A stretch of 6,915 nt of DNA, from NCBI GenBank assembly GCA_902783615.1, contig CACZRQ010000297.1, forward strand, positions 1 to 6,915, read 5' to 3'. The stretch is from an uncultured Bacteroidales bacterium. GTDB lineage: Bacteria; Bacteroidota; Bacteroidia; Bacteroidales; Bacteroidaceae. Below are positions 4,665 through 6,915 of this stretch, one piece after another (positions within the stretch are counted from its first letter, which is position 1; each line of letters begins with the position of its first letter). The notes beneath the pieces are model-generated. The model had not been told where the DNA came from. It searched no databases and worked only from the letters and a program-made list of their open reading frames with translations. Both the position numbers and the translations under genes were made by a program.

Positions 4665-6915
4665 GGCCTATCCTCCTTAATTTGTTTGTCCAACTTTTCC
4701 ATTTCTTCTTTCGGAATTCTGATGGGATTTCCTGCCAATGAATATGCCAGATCCTTTTGCCTGAAGAAGCCGTAGTATAAGGATAGTTTGTCGGCAAATG
4801 TGAGCGATGGAAGTTCGTCCAAAGAATAATTGCAGACAAGCTGCGACTGGATACAAGGTGTTATCTTTTGCCAACAAGTCAACAAAGCATAATCGGATGT
4901 ATTGCTATCACTGATAATGCTCATTCTCTCAAACTGTACAGGAGGATTTGTTATCCTCAGTACGGCCTTGTTGTTTGAAGGAACAGAGAACAACATGCCA
5001 TTGACTCCAGCCATCCTCTCCCAAGGAGATGTGTTTACATCTTTTCCAAGGATGGAAAGCATTGAACCAATACTATCAGCTGTGTGGATATGCAATTCTG
5101 GCTTAAATATCAGGCTTAATTCTGCTACAAATGATCCTGCATGTACAGCAGGCTCTTTATTGTCAGACAAGTCAGAAGCATCAACTGTTTCGGGCTTTCT
5201 GAACGATTTCTTGAGCAGTTTGAGAATATCCTCGTTCTGCAGTTCGGAAATTCGCACATACTTGTCATCTATCCTTATTTTTGCCTCACACATAGATTCG
5301 TTTTCCAACAATTTCTCATTACAGAAGGACCCGTTGATCAAGGGTTGGTTAAATGTGGTGACAGGAATGACCCCTCTTCCCGCTGTTGCCTCGGGAACAG
5401 TCATACTTTCTCTGAACTTGGCAAGAAGGTCTAACTGTGTTTCGCATTCTTTGATAAGAGCATCATAGAAGGCATCCAATTCATCCTTCAGGAATACAGA
5501 TAATCGTTTGTTGACTGACAATAGGGTGGTGGCAAGCAGACGATACTTCAACCTTTGGATGCGTTTGAAATGTCTGCGAAGTCTAAATAGGAATTCAATA
5601 ATGAGAGGCATAAAGAATAGCACTGGTATCCAAAGCCACTCTAATGTGGCTATTTCTCCCAAATTGACAATAGTCGGTGATAATATCCTCAAAAGAGGAA
5701 TGATGGTAAATACCAGCAAAATACCCAATAAGAAACAACGTACCACAAGGCTTAAAACCACAGGCTCTTTCTTCAGGTTTTTCTTAAGATTCTCAAGAAT
5801 CTCAGAAGGCTTGTTCGATTCTTCGTCTGTAACACATTTGTCATAATCGTTCCTTAAATATTGAGGAATGGGGACAATCTCGTACGTGGCAGGCTCTACC
5901 TCTTTACGTTTTTTGATGAAAAAATCTTTTGCCGCCTGAAAAACGGTTTCCACTTGAGCAATCGTTGCGTACTTGGTTGCTGCGTCTAACAATACTTTTT
6001 TATAGAAGCCATGGAGTAGAGGGATAATCTGTTCAACTGATTTCTTTCTGTTTTTCTGAATAATCCCCGAAAATCTAGTTAGTAAAATGTATGAAATGTT
6101 TTGCATGAAGCTGATAAGCCTAGCAGGCATGAACTTCAAGAATTTCTTATAGTATTTGGGAATAAGGTCAGAGCGGAACAAGTCCCAAACTGGATGAGGA
6201 TCAGCCTCTTTGTCCAATTCCTTTAAATTAACGTCAGCACTGCTGCATTCTTCCAGGAAACATTCTGTAATGCTTTCAGGACTGAATACATCTTCTTTCA
6301 GAACTTGGTGGACAATCTTGTTTGAGAATTCTTGATCGAAGTTCTTGTCATATTTAAATTCTTCTACAAGTTTGTCAAGAAGGTGCTTCAGTTCGCATCC
6401 AATGTGATGTTCGCTATTATAGAATAACGAAGCTACTCCTAAGGAATAGATTCCGTTTCTACTGTTCATTTTTTCAAAGATACGTTCACTTCCTGCACTC
6501 GCGAAGAATAGGTTCGTTAGTATTTGGAAAAGAAACTCAGTGCGTTGTTCTGTTGTAAGTCCAGGATAAAAACGTACCCCTTTATATTGTACGTCCTGAT
6601 AGGCAATCAGCCGACTGAAATGTCTGGCACCTAAGCGTTCGTTCAGCATATTTAGATTCTCAAGAAGCATCGCCACGTTTTTGCGTTCCTGCATATCATC
6701 TATCTGGTTAACTGTACTGGGTATAAACAAAACGCCAGTTATTTCGACGCCTAAATTAGCATGGTCGGCAATAATCCGTGGAAGATTGTCACGAATGAGT
6801 CCAGCTAATGGTGCAAAAACTTGCTGGGAAAGCTTCTCGTCGGCAGAACCAATAATGACAATTTGAAAATTGCCTACCTTGTAACCTTCCTTTGTGAAAT
6901 TGTTATAGCATTCTC
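4661..6915 (-). CDS. Large protein with a membrane hairpin, function unknown; N-terminus beyond right edge
   Basis: The frame is open from the right edge to TGA 4663-4661, giving 750 visible residues. The TTG at 6730 is only an internal Leu, since coding sequence continues upstream with no stop. In fragment numbering, residues 16-110 look like an alpha/beta fold: strand FQIVIIGSAD, a helix, strand VEITGVLFIPST, a helix, then FSRLIAYQD. Order and spacing recall the region after the GTP loop in large bacterial tubulin-like proteins, but no GGTGSG loop is visible, so this is weak. Residues about 110-380 are mainly helical and charged. Two membrane helices lie at about 385-411 and 424-444, flanked by NLKKNLKK and RLRRHFKR, so both soluble parts should be cytoplasmic. 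A helical stretch (about 450-500) and a mixed domain (about 525-740) follow. It is the most upstream visible gene of the operon; its stop overlaps the next start. Confidence 0.8.
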   Translation of the reverse strand, partial: ECYNNFTKEGYKVGNFQIVIIGSADEKLSQQVFAPLAGLIRDNLPRIIADHANLGVEITGVLFIPSTVNQIDDMQERKNVAMLLENLNMLNERLGARHFSRLIAYQDVQYKGVRFYPGLTTEQRTEFLFQILTNLFFASAGSERIFEKMNSRNGIYSLGVASLFYNSEHHIGCELKHLLDKLVEEFKYDKNFDQEFSNKIVHQVLKEDVFSPESITECFLEECSSADVNLKELDKEADPHPVWDLFRSDLIPKYYKKFLKFMPARLISFMQNISYILLTRFSGIIQKNRKKSVEQIIPLLHGFYKKVLLDAATKYATIAQVETVFQAAKDFFIKKRKEVEPATYEIVPIPQYLRNDYDKCVTDEESNKPSEILENLKKNLKKEPVVLSLVVRCFLLGILLVFTIIPLLRILSPTIVNLGEIATLEWLWIPVLFFMPLIIEFLFRLRRHFKRIQRLKYRLLATTLLSVNKRLSVFLKDELDAFYDALIKECETQLDLLAKFRESMTVPEATAGRGVIPVTTFNQPLINGSFCNEKLLENESMCEAKIRIDDKYVRISELQNEDILKLLKKSFRKPETVDASDLSDNKEPAVHAGSFVAELSLIFKPELHIHTADSIGSMLSILGKDVNTSPWERMAGVNGMLFSVPSNNKAVLRITNPPVQFERMSIISDSNTSDYALLTCWQKITPCIQSQLVCNYSLDELPSLTFADKLSLYYGFFRQKDLAYSLAGNPIRIPKEEMEKLDKQIKEDRP
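4672..4677 (-). promoter_or_regulatory. Strong Shine-Dalgarno sequence for the transglutaminase-like gene
   Basis: The minus strand reads AAGGAGGATAGGCC directly before the ATG at 4664. AGGAGG sits 7 bases from the start codon and inside the coding end of the preceding gene. This supports ATG 4664 as the start. It stands out because the other starts in the window have no such motif. Confidence 0.7.

Noticed and set aside
4902..5468. A 188-codon plus-strand open frame inside the large operon gene
   Set aside because: It is antisense to the long coding frame, Ser/Leu/Thr-rich as antisense frames often are, and shows no motif or promoter.
6728..6730. TTG as the start of the large operon gene
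   Set aside because: The same frame is open upstream to the window edge and encodes a plausible strand-helix-strand pattern, so this is an internal Leu codon.

Overview
The window looks like an accessory region of a Bacteroidota genome (Bacteroides/Prevotella type). Three things point that way. An IS4-family transposase has the N-terminal and DDE motifs typical of gut Bacteroidota elements. A TAnnTTTG promoter box, the form used in this phylum, lies just ahead of it. Most starts lack a Shine-Dalgarno sequence. The genus cannot be settled from the sequence alone.

Left part (1-1535). At the left edge is the 5' end of a minus-strand gene for a charged, probably coiled-coil protein of unknown function. 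A complete insertion sequence of about 1.31 kb (225-1535) begins 11 bp ahead of its start codon. The element has perfect 18-bp inverted repeats, one transposase gene read to the right with an intact DDE triad, a hairpin at its left end, and a stop codon inside the right repeat. No target-site duplication is visible, so the two flanks may not originally have been neighbours.

Middle (1536-1815). This AT-rich stretch has no intact gene. A plus-strand reading frame broken by a one-base shift near 1701-1703 may be a decayed gene end. A perfect 11-bp-stem hairpin (1792-1822) separates it from the convergent operon and contains that operon's last stop codon.

Right part (1816-6915). Three tightly packed minus-strand genes form one transcription unit running off the right edge. 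In transcription order: (1) a protein of at least 750 residues with an alpha/beta start and a two-helix membrane hairpin; (2) a 616-residue multi-pass membrane protein ending in a transglutaminase-like (papain-fold) domain with a complete Cys-His-Glu set; (3) a 329-residue membrane-anchored gluzincin metallopeptidase with HELNH and a downstream EGIAEY motif. Genes 1 and 2 overlap by ATGA with a strong Shine-Dalgarno sequence, and genes 2 and 3 are 8 bp apart. The combination suggests one membrane-associated complex with two hydrolase-like modules, predicted on opposite faces of the inner membrane. I do not recognise it as a named system, and it is the most interesting part of the window. Its promoter and first codons lie beyond the right edge.
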